Shown: one piece after another, positions 24,739 to 36,499 of the stretch
How the letters are laid out: every line of letters begins with the position of its first letter
Numbering within the stretch: the first letter of the stretch is position 1
Assembly (NCBI GenBank): GCA_022496805.1
Contig: CM040104.1
Coordinates: forward strand, 7,167,650 to 7,231,649
Direction of reading: 5' to 3'
DNA length: 64,000 nucleotides
Source of the DNA: Pohlia nutans
Lineage: Eukaryota > Streptophyta > Bryopsida > Bryales > Mniaceae
Notes under the pieces: generated by a model
Seen by the model: the letters and a program-made list of their open reading frames with translations, nothing else
Told to the model about the DNA's origin: nothing
The model's database searches: none
Translations under genes and position numbers: made by a program

Positions 24739-25000
24739 AAGGCCATATTTGTTATAATGAGACTTTTTGCAGATTTTGAGACATAATGCTAGTTATTCAA
24801 AAATTCATTTTAAAAATAATTATTGAAACAAAAAAAAATTAATACTCAAATAGTGATTCTATAATGAAATTCTAAAAGTTGGTGTTGTTAAATATTTATA
24901 AAAAATAATAGTAAAGAGATAAAATTGAGAAAAATGATAAATGATAAAACTAAGATAAAAATGAGACTGCGAAAAGTCTCAATATAACGAATATGGCCTT
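24739..25000. mobile_element. 262-bp MITE with AAGGCC ends and 4-bp target duplication GTTC
   Basis: Left terminus AAGGCCATATTTGTTATAAT and the complement of the right terminus AAGGCCATATTCGTTATATT, followed on both sides by TGAGACTTTTYGCAG. Flanked by GTTC at 24735-24738 and 25001-25004. Ends and duplication length match the 9.56-kb transposon at 41892-51450 and the left end at 37348. Confidence 0.85.
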
Positions 25001-25529
25001 GTTCATGAACAACTCGGTTAAATCCTGTAATTAGTCCCACTTACTCAACGGTAGCCTGGTCCAAACCTCTTGATTATGATTTTCTCTAAACTAAAATTCT
25101 AGAATATCCTGCATAGTTGTCACACTAACAATCATTCACTGAAGTACACTTGTCACACTATCAATCATTGAGTATACGACACTTGTCACACATTCCAATT
25201 CCAATTATGTCCTTGTGAGACTAGATGGTAAAATTTAAAGAGGTTTTAGCCTACAAGGATGTGCACAGTACAAAAGGGTGACGGTACAATGCACCTGTTT
25301 ATATGGAGTTTTATAGCATTGTGATTTTACTTGTGAAATACAGTAATTGTTTTATGGTCACTTTGAGTTGGGAAGGTGATCTTCAACCCTTTCCACACTG
25401 TCATGTTGAACTAGTTATAATCACACTTGTATAGAACTTCTTGAAACATGTGAGAGTATAGAATCACTTTTGAACTGGGTACATCTGTCTCAAAGAACAG
25501 AGAATGTGATATTAGAGAGGTCACGTTGT

Positions 25530-26490
25530 ATACCGTACCTTCCAAGCAGCTTCGTCTTTAAATAATTCAAAAAAACCAAGACGAATTTTTTTGGAAATTA
25601 TAAGTAGATTTTTCCGAATATCATATTTATTGTTTTTTGAAATAGTCGAAATGTTGAAATATTACCATTTTCACATATTTTATCATTATTTTGAGAAGAA
25701 AATGAGAATTGATGGGGAAGAAAGAGCTGACCTTGTAATCAAGTTCATTCCAAGTCACTCCCAAATGATATGGGATAAGAACTTGCAAGCTCATGTGAAT
25801 TCTCACCACACCATATTTTCAGTAGATTTTGATGCACAATTGAGCATACCAAATGATCTTATTTTGAAATTTTTTCAACTAGGAAAAGTGAGAAGAACAA
25901 GTTGTCTATCACCTCCAAAAAGAATTTTGTGATTTGAAGTTTTTATGCATGATTTATGAACAAAATTCAGCAAGGGTGTGAAGAACGTGCATGAGTTGAA
26001 TGAGAAGAACATGTGTTGTGATCAGACTTTCGAGGCTCAATTGTGCATAGTAGACTATCTTATTTTGAGAATTGTTCAACTAAGAATAGTTGCATTTTCA
26101 AGTAATCTTTCACTTCCAAAAAGAATTTTGTGATTTGATGTATTTTTTCTCAAGTTATTCACATTCTTGTAAAGGAGTTTAACCGGTGATTAAGAGAACA
26201 AGAAGTGAGAATTCTACATATCCCACATTCATTGTTGGCACTAGTGTCCTGAATTTTGTATAAAGCACAAGACTTTACAACTCTCAATCATTATGATCTT
26301 GCAAGTGGTGTGATCCACACTGTGGTACTAACTTGTAAGGCCCTTTTGGATGAATGACGAAAACACAATATTATGTTTTTTCAAGAAAATGAATTTAACT
26401 AATCTATAAAAATGGCAAACGAACAAGACTTTTTGAAAAATATTAAATATTCGTTTGAAGCATGACGAAGCTGCTTGGAAGGTACGGTAT
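25530..26490. mobile_element. 961-bp insertion with 27-bp terminal inverted repeats
   Basis: ACCGTACCTTCCAAGCAGC plus flanking bases at 25530-25556 is repeated inverted at 26464-26490. The paralogous segment at 29545-29585 lacks the insert, joining TTAGAGAGGT almost directly to AGGCCAAACAG. No transposase frame inside; target duplication not resolved. Confidence 0.65.
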
Positions 26491-26519
26491 TCAGGCCAAA
26501 CAGATGGGATTTTTCAAGC

Positions 26520-26750
26520 CAAACATGCCAAACAGACTTGTTGTTCTGGTTACTTTTGTATTGAAACAAGCGGCTAGTCGCGTAGTTTCTGCCTTGGTAT
26601 TTACCCTAGATTTACTTTTACACTTTGTTTGTAATGTTCAATCATGCAACTCCTTGAAAACGAAGTGTTTCCGTAGCCTCTCCCCTGGTGGGGCAGAGAC
26701 AATAAATTCTCTTCTGTGAACCCAAAAAAAATTTAAAAAAAAAAAAAAAC
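26520..26750 (+). mobile_element. Possible retroposon with AATAAA and a poly(A) tract
   Basis: Absent from the paralogous segment near 29600. Ends with a hairpin (CCTCTCCCCTGGTGGGGCAG), AATAAA and a nearly pure A tract at 26724-26749. No coding sequence and no clear tRNA-like promoter, so the class (LINE tail or SINE) is open. Confidence 0.45.
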
Positions 26751-27236
26751 AGGTCAGACAAGATCAGAACGAAGGGCCGTGTTCTAGTACGTTCCATGGA
26801 GTTGGGAGGTATTGATTTGCTATAGCCGAAAAAATCCAGGAGTCCTGTCTTGTACTTATCTGCTTCAGTGTATTATTTCTATGATTTTTGAATATTTCAC
26901 CCACCATGGGCTATGGGTATCATTTTACACTACTCTCTAGATACAAGAGGAATGAGATGCATGTATGTCGGTGCAAGGCCACTCAAGCCACAATAAGGTA
27001 ACTATACCTAAAAGCAACCTTCTCATTAAACCGTCCCTAGCTCAATCTTCCATAATAAGTAGATTTTGACACCCTATTATTGATGAGAATGTGCACAATT
27101 TGAACATCAGAGTTTAGGGTCGATTTATGATCAATCTATAGTCAGCACTTTGGAAATTCATAACTTATTCATATGGTGTCCAAATAATGCATGCTAAAGT
27201 GCGTTGGAATTCTCTTGAACTTGTTACTAACCCCTA

Positions 27237-27783
27237 AAAGTCTCAGGGGTATTGGACAAAACATAGATGTGTTATAATATATGCCTTCCATATGTTTGAT
27301 GAAGTTTGGTTCAATAGACAAAATGTAGAGCATCATCTCTACGAATTATCCATACGGTCAAACTTCCAAAAATAACTTTAGATCATTTTTTAATGAATTT
27401 AAATGCATTAATCTTTGAAATTTTTAATAAATTATAATTTTCAAATTTAGAGTTCAAAATTTAGTATGATTGGTTAAAGTTGGGCTATTTATTGTAAACT
27501 TCAAAAAAGCAAAAGAAATGATGGAGGAATCATCATTACCTTCCCAAAATATCACCTTTTATAACACTAAGACAATGTTGAGGTGATCCACTTTGAAAAA
27601 TTCTCCCGGGTGGAGTTTAACTTGGATTGCTATAATTCCAATTGCAATGGAAATTAGTATTTTATTTTATTTTTTAATGTTTTTTCAAAATCATAAATTT
27701 TTGTTATAGGTAGCCCGTTAGATTCGGGCAGCGACCAGAAAATGGTCGTTAACTTTGAGCGTTTAGGGGTAAAGACCCACCAA
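27237..27783. mobile_element. TTAA-type non-autonomous element, copy D (degenerate ends)
   Basis: Begins CTAACCCCTAAAAGTCTC and shares GGGGTATTGGACAAAACATAG with copies at 28744 and 52935; ends GAGCGTTTAGGGG followed by TAAA. About 547 bp. Confidence 0.65.
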
Positions 27784-27876
27784 AACTATTTTCTGTTTTA
27801 CAAGTGTAAATAGGCTCAGTTGGTAAGGGGGATGCTTTACGGTATAGTTACGTTAGTTCACTTATGCATGTCATTT

Positions 27877-28453
27877 TCAACTCCTAACTGCCCAACCATC
27901 CATTTTTTGGACGATGTATAGATTTCATCCATGTTTTCTCATCCGTGATGCACTTTTTGCAAGGGCCAAAAATACCACAAAATTCTACGGCAAGATAGCT
28001 TCATGCATGTTTGATCTGATTAGAAAGGGGATGATTTGTGAAAATTTTATGCTTTATTTTATGTTGCAGTGATTCATCAAACATTTCGAAGATTTTAGTC
28101 TAAATGTGCTCTTGAAAAAATAAACTCTTAAAATTAAGAAATAAAAAAATCCCCAAAAAATCACTACTCTTAGAGTATTACATTTCAACCCATCACGACA
28201 AATTTCATTCACAGATTATCAATATCTTATTCGTAATTGAATTCAAAATAATTTTGAATTTCAAGTTTCAAATTTTATACAAAAATATTGGTGATAGCAA
28301 TCACAGATCTATCTGTATGGATAGAATCTAAAATTTATAATGTACAACTTTTATTCATACATCAAGTTCAAAATATCCCACTTCATTGCATTTTATGATG
28401 CATCTTTACAAAACTGTTGAATTTGAAGAGGGGTAAGGACGTTTGGGGGTTAA
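27877..28453. mobile_element. TTAA-type non-autonomous element, copy E
   Basis: Begins TCAACTCCTAACTGCCCAAC and ends GACGTTTGGGGGTTAA; internal TTCATGCATG and CTGATTAGAAAGGGGATGAT blocks shared with copy G at 30394. 577 bp. Confidence 0.7.
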
Positions 28454-28743
28454 GGTTGTGTTAAAATGTGATATATATTCTATTTTATTGTATTTCATTT
28501 TGTAATATGATGCATTTAGGTCATAGACATGATAGGCAGACCATGTCCTGGGATAATGGAGATGTTACTCAAAGGATGATATTATGTTAATCTGGATTTT
28601 GGGATTTTCCAATAGCAAGCTCAAGATTATCAAGCACAAAGTGCAAAGATGATCAAAAGCATTGTCATTGAGTGCTTGCATGAAACATCCATATTATTTT
28701 GGCATCACACGTTGCGCATATGACATGTCTTGTATCATAACTT

Positions 28744-29296
28744 TTAACCCTTAAAAGTCTCCGGGGTATTGGACAAAACATAGATGTGTTATAATATGAG
28801 CCTTCCATATGTTTAATGAAGTTTGGTTCTATAGACAATATGTAGGGCATCATTTCTACAAATTATCCATACGGTCAAACATCCAAAAAATACTTTAAAA
28901 CATTTTTTTAATGAATTTGAAAGCATTAACCTTTGAAACATTGTATAAATTATAATTTTTCACTTTTAGAGATTAAAATTTAGCATGGTTAATTAAAGCT
29001 AGTTTATTTATTGTAAAATTCAAAAAAGCAAAAGAAATGATGGAGGAAACATGAGTACTTTCTCCAAATAGAAAATTTTATAACACTAAGACAATGTTGA
29101 GGTGATCCACTTTGAAAAACTCTCCCAAGTGGAGTGTAACTCGGATTGACATAATTCAAATTGTGTTGGAAAGTAGACTTGATACAATATTTCAAAATAC
29201 TTTTTTTATCTTTTCAAAAACATATTTTTTGTTCCAGGGAGCCCGTTCGATTTGGGCACTCATCAGAAAATGATCGTTTGAGCGTTTAGGGGTTAA
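28744..29296. mobile_element. TTAA-type non-autonomous element, copy F
   Basis: TTAA at both ends; left CCCTTAAAAGTCTCCGGGG, right GCGTTTAGGGG. Closely related to D and H (GGTATTGGACAAAACATAG, TTTGGTTCTATAGACAATA). 553 bp, non-coding. Confidence 0.8.
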
Positions 29297-29402
29297 AGTA
29301 TTAATGGGCTTAAACTTATGTTGAAGTTGGATATCACCCTTCTAATTATTATTTATTTATATTTGGATATTTTGAAAAATCTATTACTAAATTTAAGATG
29401 AA

Positions 29403-30390
29403 ATTTGGGAAGGTGATCTTAAACTCTTTCCACACTGTGTTGTTGAACTTGTTATAATCACACTTGTATACAATATCTTGGAACATGTGACAGTATAGAA
29501 TGACTTTTGAACTGGGTACATCTGTCCTATTGAACAGAGGATGTGATATTAGAGAGGTCTGGGTGTTGATTTCTAGGCCAAACAGATAGGATATTTGGAC
29601 ACACAAGAACGAATGGCCATGATGTTCTAGTACATTCTGTGGAGTGGGGACCCATTGATTTGTCATAGCTGTGAAAATTCAAGAGTCCTATCTTGTAAGG
29701 TAGAGGCTCATAATCCGTGCAGGACCAGAAACCGTGCACTAGGCCAATCTTCTCAAAAAGAAGATTCTAGCCTTCAAGCCCATCCTCAAATGTACACCAC
29801 AGCTTGATCGGTTTAAGGAACGCCTATGACATCACCTTCCAAAACTCATAACTAAATAAAGAAAAATTGGAAAATTTTGATTCCATCATCAATGCTCTCC
29901 AACAAACTTTGCACATTCTCCTAAAAAAACTCTTTTGAACACTCCATGAGGAACTTGTTCAACTTGAAATTTGAGCGGTTTATGAGCCCTCTACCTTACT
30001 TAAAGGCTACTTGTATCTACGTAAAGGCTACTGAATGTTATGTTACAATATCGATTTGCTACCCGGACCATATAATTGTAATACAAACGCCCTTCACCAA
30101 CCAACCTAGGAATCATGACTTGGCAACCACCAACAAAATAAACCCCAAATTATACCATAGTATTGATTTAAACACTCGATTAAAGGTTACTGTGGGCTAC
30201 TAGTACTTAGTTACTAGTCACTAAAGTGTCTATTCTCGGAAGGGGAGAGTAGTCTTGTACCAGTGACCCTTTGCCCGGTGGGCACTGGCTCATTGTCAAG
30301 ACGAATAGACACTTTATTCACGCTCGGCCTCGAAAGAGGACCGGAGTTTCTATCTATCTATCGATATGCTTCGGTGTATTATTTCTATGA
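29403..30390. repeat. Duplicated segment, copy 2, with a 670-bp insertion
   Basis: Paralogue of 25366-26890. Between CCTATCTTGTAA (about 29697) and GCTTCGGTGTATTATTTC (about 30368) there is an insertion absent from copy 1, ending in a hairpin (CCAGTGACCCTTTGCCCGG ...) and a CTAT microsatellite, which suggests a LINE-like tail. Confidence 0.65.
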
Positions 30391-30393
30391 TTT

Positions 30394-30975
30394 TTAACCC
30401 TTGACCCTCAAGTGCCCAACTATGCATATTTTGCATGATGTACAAAATCAAACTTTGATTTCTCATCCATCATGTACGTTTTGCAGTGTGAGTTTTTTAG
30501 TGAATTTTCTTATGGCAAGTTGGCTTCATGCATGTGTGATCTGATTAGAAAGGGGATGATTTGTGAAACTTTATGCCTCATTTTTTGTTGTAGTGTTTCA
30601 CCAAAGATTTCAAAGATTTTAGTCTAAAAGTGCTATTGAAAAAAAAACTCATAAAATTAAGCAACCAAAAAATCTTCAAAAATTACTACACTTAGAGTAT
30701 TACATTTTAACCCATCACAACAAATTTCATCCACAAGCTATCAATATTTTATTCATAATCAAATCACAAAATAATTTTGAATTTTATATTCCAAAATTTA
30801 TAGAAAATATTGGTGAAAGCAATCACACATCTAACCATATGGATGGAATCTAAAATTCATAGTGTACAACTTTTATTCATACATCAAGTTCAAAATATCC
30901 ATCTTTGTTGCATTTTATGATTTATCTTTTCAAAACTACCCAAATTGGACAAGGGTGAGGACGTTTAGGGGTTAA
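30394..30975. mobile_element. TTAA-type non-autonomous element, copy G
   Basis: TTAA at both ends; left CCCTTGACCCTCAAGTGCCC, right GAGGACGTTTAGGGG. Interior matches copy E (CTGATTAGAAAGGGGATGAT, ATTGGTGAAAGCAATCACA). 582 bp. Confidence 0.8.
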
Positions 30976-31262
30976 ACAACCCGAAAGTCCTTTGCGGCCG
31001 ATAGTATATTCCGTATTTGATGGTATTTGATCAAAATAACAATGACCAAACACTTTTCAATACAAAGCAAAATTGATAATCATGATGATATGTACTTAAC
31101 AATATATCACAATTTGTATAGTAAATCACAATTGAGCAATTAAAAAGCTAAATACAGGTTGTAGAGAGGGACCCCAAGGGCCTTTTAACCCTTAAAACTG
31201 CTATCCATTGCTAGATGCTCCGTTCCTCAACTATTGTTTGAAATTCATTCTCCAACTGCTGT

Positions 31263-31450
31263 TATATGGCCTGGGTCTACCGTCATCGACATTGGGTATG
31301 CCGTCACTGGCATTGGATCGGCCGTCACGGACATTGGCTGTCACCGGTTGACCGGCCTTGGGTTGGCCGTTACTGGCGTTGGGTTGATTGTCAGCGGCGT
31401 TGGGTCCGCCGTCACTGGCATTGGTCTGCCGTCACCGGCATTGGGTCTGC
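31263..31450 (+). repeat. Minisatellite, about 24-bp unit, eight copies
   Basis: Degenerate GGCCGTCACTGGCATTGGGT units. It is open in several frames, but no flanking coding sequence supports a gene. Confidence 0.8.
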
Positions 31451-31469
31451 CCAAATTGGGTTGATTAGA

Positions 31470-32600
31470 GCTCTTGGAAATTACAAGAGCGGTCTACCAA
31501 ATTGGTGATAACGAGTTGCGCAATGATTGATCTTCAACTTCATCGCAATTTGATTGATCTTGAACTTTGTCTGCCGTTAATGGCATAGGTTTTAGCGTGA
31601 TTCATTTGTGAGTGTGTGTTGCGCATCTACTATCTCAAACAACAAGTTGATCCCTTTGTGAATTAGTTCTTGCTTGCTTGGAAGTCTCGGAGGGCTGCTG
31701 GCCAAGCTGGAATCGTCACAACTCATCTCCCAGCTTGTTGCACGGGCTCTCATGTTGATGTTAGCAACAGATGCAAAGAATCAATCACGGTGTTGATTTT
31801 GCTGGAAGTCATCTTGTAATTCTTGTATATACAGCCGATTACCGAGTTTTTGGGATTTTAGGGTAGAACTTAAATTCACGTTGAGAATTTAGTTGAAGCT
31901 GTCGAATGCAAAGAGAGTGATGTAGAGATATAGGTCTGCCGTTGGGGAATGGCCTGCTATGAGTACCACTTTTACGTGTCTCACATAGTATGACTTATAT
32001 CTAACTCATTTTATGTGTGCTAGAAATTTCGTATTTAACACCATATATATAGTTATAGCCATGGTGCCTATAACACCCTCTAATTTTTTTAATTTTCCAA
32101 TGTTTTTTTTCTTACCAAAAAGATACTTCTTGAAAATCACACTATTTTTGGAGGGGTACCTATATCATGCCATCACCCCGTTACCAGCATTGCATTTCAC
32201 TTTCTGAACAAAAGCACGCATCATTGCCTTTGTTTCAAACCCGTCTTACTTCAGTCTCCTAATCAAATTTATAAATGCGATGAATGATTCATCTTTGTTC
32301 TAGATTTGTCAATCTCAAGTATATATAATATTAAAATATTTTGAAAGTGGCAATAAAATTATACTTTAGTTTCTAAGTTTAGAATATTATAGAATATCAA
32401 AATAGGTGTGAGGTTGAAAGTTGACTGAGTTGCATAGAGTAATTTAGAACGACAATGGTATGTACGTAGTTCTAACCACATTGTTCTTTTTTTGTCATAA
32501 CCACATATTCCACTTGTGATAAAAGAAAAAACACATGCAAATATAAACATGTGAATTCAAGTCTACAAAATATTAGAATCATCAACCTTCAAGTGCTCAG
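31470..32600. other. Intergenic DNA, nothing recognised
   Basis: No frame of note, no repeat with clear borders. Confidence 0.5.
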
Positions 32601-34055
32601 GTATCAACTATGAAGATGGTAAAATGTAGGAATTTGTCAACAATAGGAGGAGAAAGGGAGCTCTGTGAAATACAGTCTCATGACCTAGCCGCCATGCTTT
32701 GCCTGCACAACTGCCGCTGCCATGCTGCTCACAGCACTGTTCCGGCCTTGTCTTCGAGACTTCGACAGTTGTTGACCAGCATGACACTCATCATCCGCCT
32801 ACAACAGGCCAGCATACGCCAACAACGACACAATTCAAGATCCAGACGTACAAACCCATAAGCAAGTGTTTCTGAACACGATGACTCCAAACAAACGTTC
32901 AATGCGCTCAGGCCGCCCTTCCGACCTTGACTTCTTCAACTAACCCCAAAGCAGTTACCACCGCTAAAGGCTATACTTCAGAAACTTATCGTGCTCTCCA
33001 ACCCCCTCGTCACCACCTGTAAATATGCAACACTCTCCCCTTCCCTATTACACACCCTTCCACATACTCCCCACACCTTGTGAAAACTCCCACTTCCCAA
33101 CTCACTCCCCAACATCATACTCAGACTACAATACACCTCCCACTCAATACACCACCACCACAAGACGCAAACACATCCCGTCCCCCAGACGCCTACTTCA
33201 CTTTTTTATCACCATCATACTAATCATTGCTCCCACTCACTCCCACAAAAAAAACACATGTACACCACCAAAAACCCCACCACAATACACACTTCCCCAT
33301 TCAACGAATTGCCACCCTCACCACAGCTCACCTACAACCCCCAACACTTACAAACTCCTTCCACACAACTTCACTCCTTCACAATCTTTCCACAATCATC
33401 ACTACATCACAATCCAGGCATAAATACGACAGATTCAAATAAGGTTAGCCACCATTTATTTCCAACACATCTCTTCTTTACAATAATACCTCCACTCTAT
33501 ACAAAAACACGCATTTTCAACTACACTACCCAAACTGACAAGCTCCTCGTTCAACACCTTAATTCTACACCTACCACCCATATGCTACTACTACCCTACC
33601 ACCATCATCATTGCCTTCTGGACCAATACCACAACTACACTACAGCAACCGCCGCAGTCAATCCTTTTGCAACACGCTCCTAGAGCTCCACAGCCTCCTC
33701 ACCACCTGCACAGCCGCACCTCCTCCCACACCTCACTATGCACACAACCAACACTCTCCTCACTCCTCGCACCCAACTCCACTATCCCGTACCCACCTAC
33801 CACCTTCTCCTTACGATATCTTATCCTCACGTTACTCTGCCCCAAATCCACACCTCCACGACCTACAAATTTGCAGCCTCTCCACTCGAACCCCACCACC
33901 AACACCATACAGCTGCTGCTACAACTTCCCTCCCTGCTACATCACACCCAAAGCCACAGCACCGCCCCTTCCCAGCTCAATCCCTCTCCACTCACTGGCA
34001 AAATTTTATCCACCAGAGTTCACGTACTTGATGCACCACACTCACGCCCAGCTCT

Positions 34056-34388
34056 CACTATAACAAAACATGGTAAAAAAAAAACCGCAGTCAAAATTGA
34101 CTGCGGTTCTTTTTGCCACGTTTTTGTGCAGACCCACTACGCGCGCAGCTACTGTTTTTTGCAATTTGCGACTGTAATTTTTGGAAATTTAGGGCGTGTA
34201 ATATACCATTGGAAAGGTATTTTCAATACCTTTCCAACGGTATATTACACGCCCCAAAATTCTAAAAATTGTAGTCAGAAATTACAAAAGAAGCAAACAG
34301 CCCACTACGTCCACATGCACAAAAACGTGGTAAAAAGAACCGCAGTCAATTTTGACTGCGGTTTTTTTTACCATGTTTTGTTATAGTG
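34056..34388. mobile_element. 333-bp fold-back element with CACTATAAC ends and nested palindromes
   Basis: The ends CACTATAACAAAACATGG are perfectly inverted. Each arm (about 165 bp) contains an internal near-perfect palindrome ACCGCAGTCAA/TTGACTGCGGT, and the centre is itself palindromic (GTGTAATATACC ... GGTATATTACAC). CACTA-type termini point to a CMC/EnSpm-like MITE; the expected 3-bp duplication is imperfect (TCT and TTT). Confidence 0.85.
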
Positions 34389-34486
34389 TTTAGACTCACC
34401 GTTTTCACACAACCCTGGCACGCATTATCTCTACAACATTCTCCTCACACTCCCCCTCTTGCTCCACTCCATAGCTCAAATTCATT

Positions 34487-34891
34487 ATGACAAAGGCGCG
34501 CTCTTCAACCTTCGACAAGCCCACCAATTCTGCAAAATCCAAGACCCCTCGCATAATGTTTGTAGGTACAGCCCGCCCCAAGATCATCATCAAGTTGAGT
34601 GATTGTGCCGTCAACAATTCCATTGCCATAATCGAGGAGCTGGCCCCAATCGATGTTCGGGACTACCCTGCCGGATGTCATCCACTGCCACAACTGCTGC
34701 CTTCTGCACTCCTTGCTCATCCTACTACATCAACCAAACGCCCTCGCTCCCAACACAAATTGCTGGACCTAGACGACAACAATGACACCTTCGACTCTCC
34801 ACCCCGACACACTCGCGCCACTTTTTCACGAGGTTTTGCTTCAAGTGCCTACCACAACACCCCAACTAGCACACTCCTGCAACTCAACTGA
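34487..34891 (+). CDS. Hypothetical ORF, 134 aa
   Basis: Basic N-terminus (MTKARSSTFDKPTNSAK), a short hydrophobic segment (RIMFVGTARPKIIIKL) and a Ser/Thr/Arg-rich tail with a possible nuclear signal TKRPRSQHK. The frame starts 99 bp after the fold-back element. No family recognised. May be part of the same decayed element as 35653-36243. Confidence 0.3.
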   Translation: MTKARSSTFDKPTNSAKSKTPRIMFVGTARPKIIIKLSDCAVNNSIAIIEELAPIDVRDYPAGCHPLPQLLPSALLAHPTTSTKRPRSQHKLLDLDDNNDTFDSPPRHTRATFSRGFASSAYHNTPTSTLLQLN

Positions 34892-35652
34892 CAACTACCT
34901 CTCCACCTACTCAATGCCCATCTCTCGCTTTACAGAACGAACTCCCAGTCGCGTCCTCGGCTCCCATTCCAGGCATTTCCAAAAACTCCCCTACCCCCCT
35001 CTCTTCTATTGATCGTATTCCTTTACTTTGGCTTCCATTCAGTGTCCACAAATATCTCAACACTTAGCTAGGTCTACCAAAATGCAGAGAATCTGCACAC
35101 AAGGCACTAGCCTCTGGATTAGTCTCTGACTCTGAAGTCCTAGAATTCCATTCATGTCGTCATGCTTTCCCTCATGTCCTACAAAAATTGTATCCCTCTA
35201 CTCTGTAAAAGAGAGAATTTTCATTAAAGGGGAAATTATTACTCCTGTCTCAAAACCCCTTCTAAAACCCCAAAACTGCCTCCTTTAAAAAAACTTCTCT
35301 AAACCCTCCAAAGAAGAATTCTCTCCAAATGAGGGCACAATGCCCTCATATATTGCCCTAACCTTGGCCGCCCTAACCCTAGCCGCCACCCTAATTGTTT
35401 GCCCTAACAGAACTATTCATCCTGCGTGGACAGAACTGTTCATCCTGCTCTAATAGAATTGTTCATTCTGTCCTGACAAAACAGCAAGTCAATTTTGTTG
35501 ACTCTGCACAATCACAGTTACTGTCCCTGGATTTATCCAATTTTATTGTTATTGCTCAAAGTTACTGCCCTGTTTTTACCACTGTCCTGGCCGGCTTAAA
35601 ATCTCGTTAACATACTTGCCCTAATGGTATTCCCGGCCAATACTTACACCTT

Positions 35653-36243
35653 ATGCAGATTCCTATAGACACAGAAATTGTCCCTCCTATAGGTCTATTA
35701 CAAAGCTACCAAATTATCATACGACTTGATGTGGACTATCACCATATGACCAAACAAGTCCAGAATGCTGCTACGGCCCGCTTTGCCCACATGCAGATTC
35801 CACTGGCAAACCGCTACCGCGAGCCCATCTTGGCCATAGTCAATCGCAAGACACATGGATGGCTAGGCTTTCTACGCGCGGACTTGCTCAACCCTGAAAA
35901 AGACGCCATTGCACTACTCCAAGGACATTGCATCTTCACTTTGCAACTCCAAAACTCAGAATATGTGGTCGGTAAAGTCGAAAAAGGATACAAATTCCTT
36001 TCCACGGCCAACAACCGCCGACTACAAGTTTCTGGGCTGGTCCTCACCAACTACAACTCGCGCAACCTGCTAGACAACCTAATCAAGACTTGCTACACCA
36101 AGTCGGCACACGCTGAAGTCGTAGGAGTCTCCAAGAAATTCACCGACACGCCCACTACTGAAATCACTGTCACCGGCTTCCTCTCCAAACCAATTTCTTC
36201 TCACCTCACCCCCTACGCTATCAAGACAACCGACCACTACTAG
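35653..36243 (+). CDS. Hypothetical ORF, 196 aa, protein-like composition
   Basis: ATG at 35653, stop at 36241. Composition is mixed and ordered (GWLGFLRADLLNPEKDAIALL, CIFTLQLQNSEYVVGKVEKG), unlike the low-complexity frames before it, and codon use is C-ending. Plausibly a small globular or RNA-binding protein of a non-LTR element; I cannot assign a family. An upstream exon is possible because the frame opens shortly before the ATG. Confidence 0.45.
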   Translation: MQIPIDTEIVPPIGLLQSYQIIIRLDVDYHHMTKQVQNAATARFAHMQIPLANRYREPILAIVNRKTHGWLGFLRADLLNPEKDAIALLQGHCIFTLQLQNSEYVVGKVEKGYKFLSTANNRRLQVSGLVLTNYNSRNLLDNLIKTCYTKSAHAEVVGVSKKFTDTPTTEITVTGFLSKPISSHLTPYAIKTTDHY

Positions 36244-36274
36244 AAAATCACGACCAAATCAACAGAAAACCAAC

Positions 36275-36480
36275 AGAAAACCAACACATTTCTGTTGGTT
36301 TGTGCACTGTAAGTGCCTTTTTCACCGATTTCTAACTTCCTTTGAGGGCATTAACAAAAACCAACACATTTCTGTTGGTCCGTGCACTGTAAGTGCCTTT
36401 TTCACTGAAATTTTTTGGTCTATGCATTGTAAGTGCGTTTTTTCACTAATTTTTGTTGGTCCGTGCATTGGGTGTTTTTC
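36275..36480. repeat. Tandem repeat, about 80-bp unit, two to three copies
   Basis: CCAACACATTTCTGTTGGT followed by GTGCACTGTAAGTGCCTTTT occurs at 36281 and 36361, with a degenerate third unit from about 36405. The first word is itself a short inverted repeat (CCAACA...TGTTGG). Confidence 0.75.
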
Positions 36481-36499
36481 GCGGTAGGGCTGTCTTTTT

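Larger units (their letters stand above)
25366..26890. repeat. Duplicated segment, copy 1 (other copy 29403-30390)
   Basis: Shared blocks: GGGAAGGTGATCTT, TTATAATCACACTTGTAT, CTTTTGAACTGGGTACATCT, TGTGATATTAGAGAGGT, AGGCCAAACAGAT, TTCTAGTAC, GTGTATTATTTCTATGATTT. The two copies carry different insertions and so act as each other's empty site. Confidence 0.75.
32600..36250 (+). other. G-poor, C/A/T-rich low-complexity stretch, possible relic of a retroelement
   Basis: The + strand is strikingly depleted of G, especially 33000-34050 (CCACCAC, CTCCCAC, ACACCC runs), giving overlapping open frames of Pro/Thr/Ser/His-rich low complexity. Strong strand bias without protein-like composition suggests a degenerate element or simple-sequence expansion. 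Two more protein-like frames lie at 34487-34891 and 35653-36243. Confidence 0.5.

Noticed and set aside
33025..34063. Overlapping Pro/Thr/Ser/His-rich open frames as genes
   Set aside because: They overlap in several frames and reflect G-poor low-complexity DNA, with no domain or gene context.
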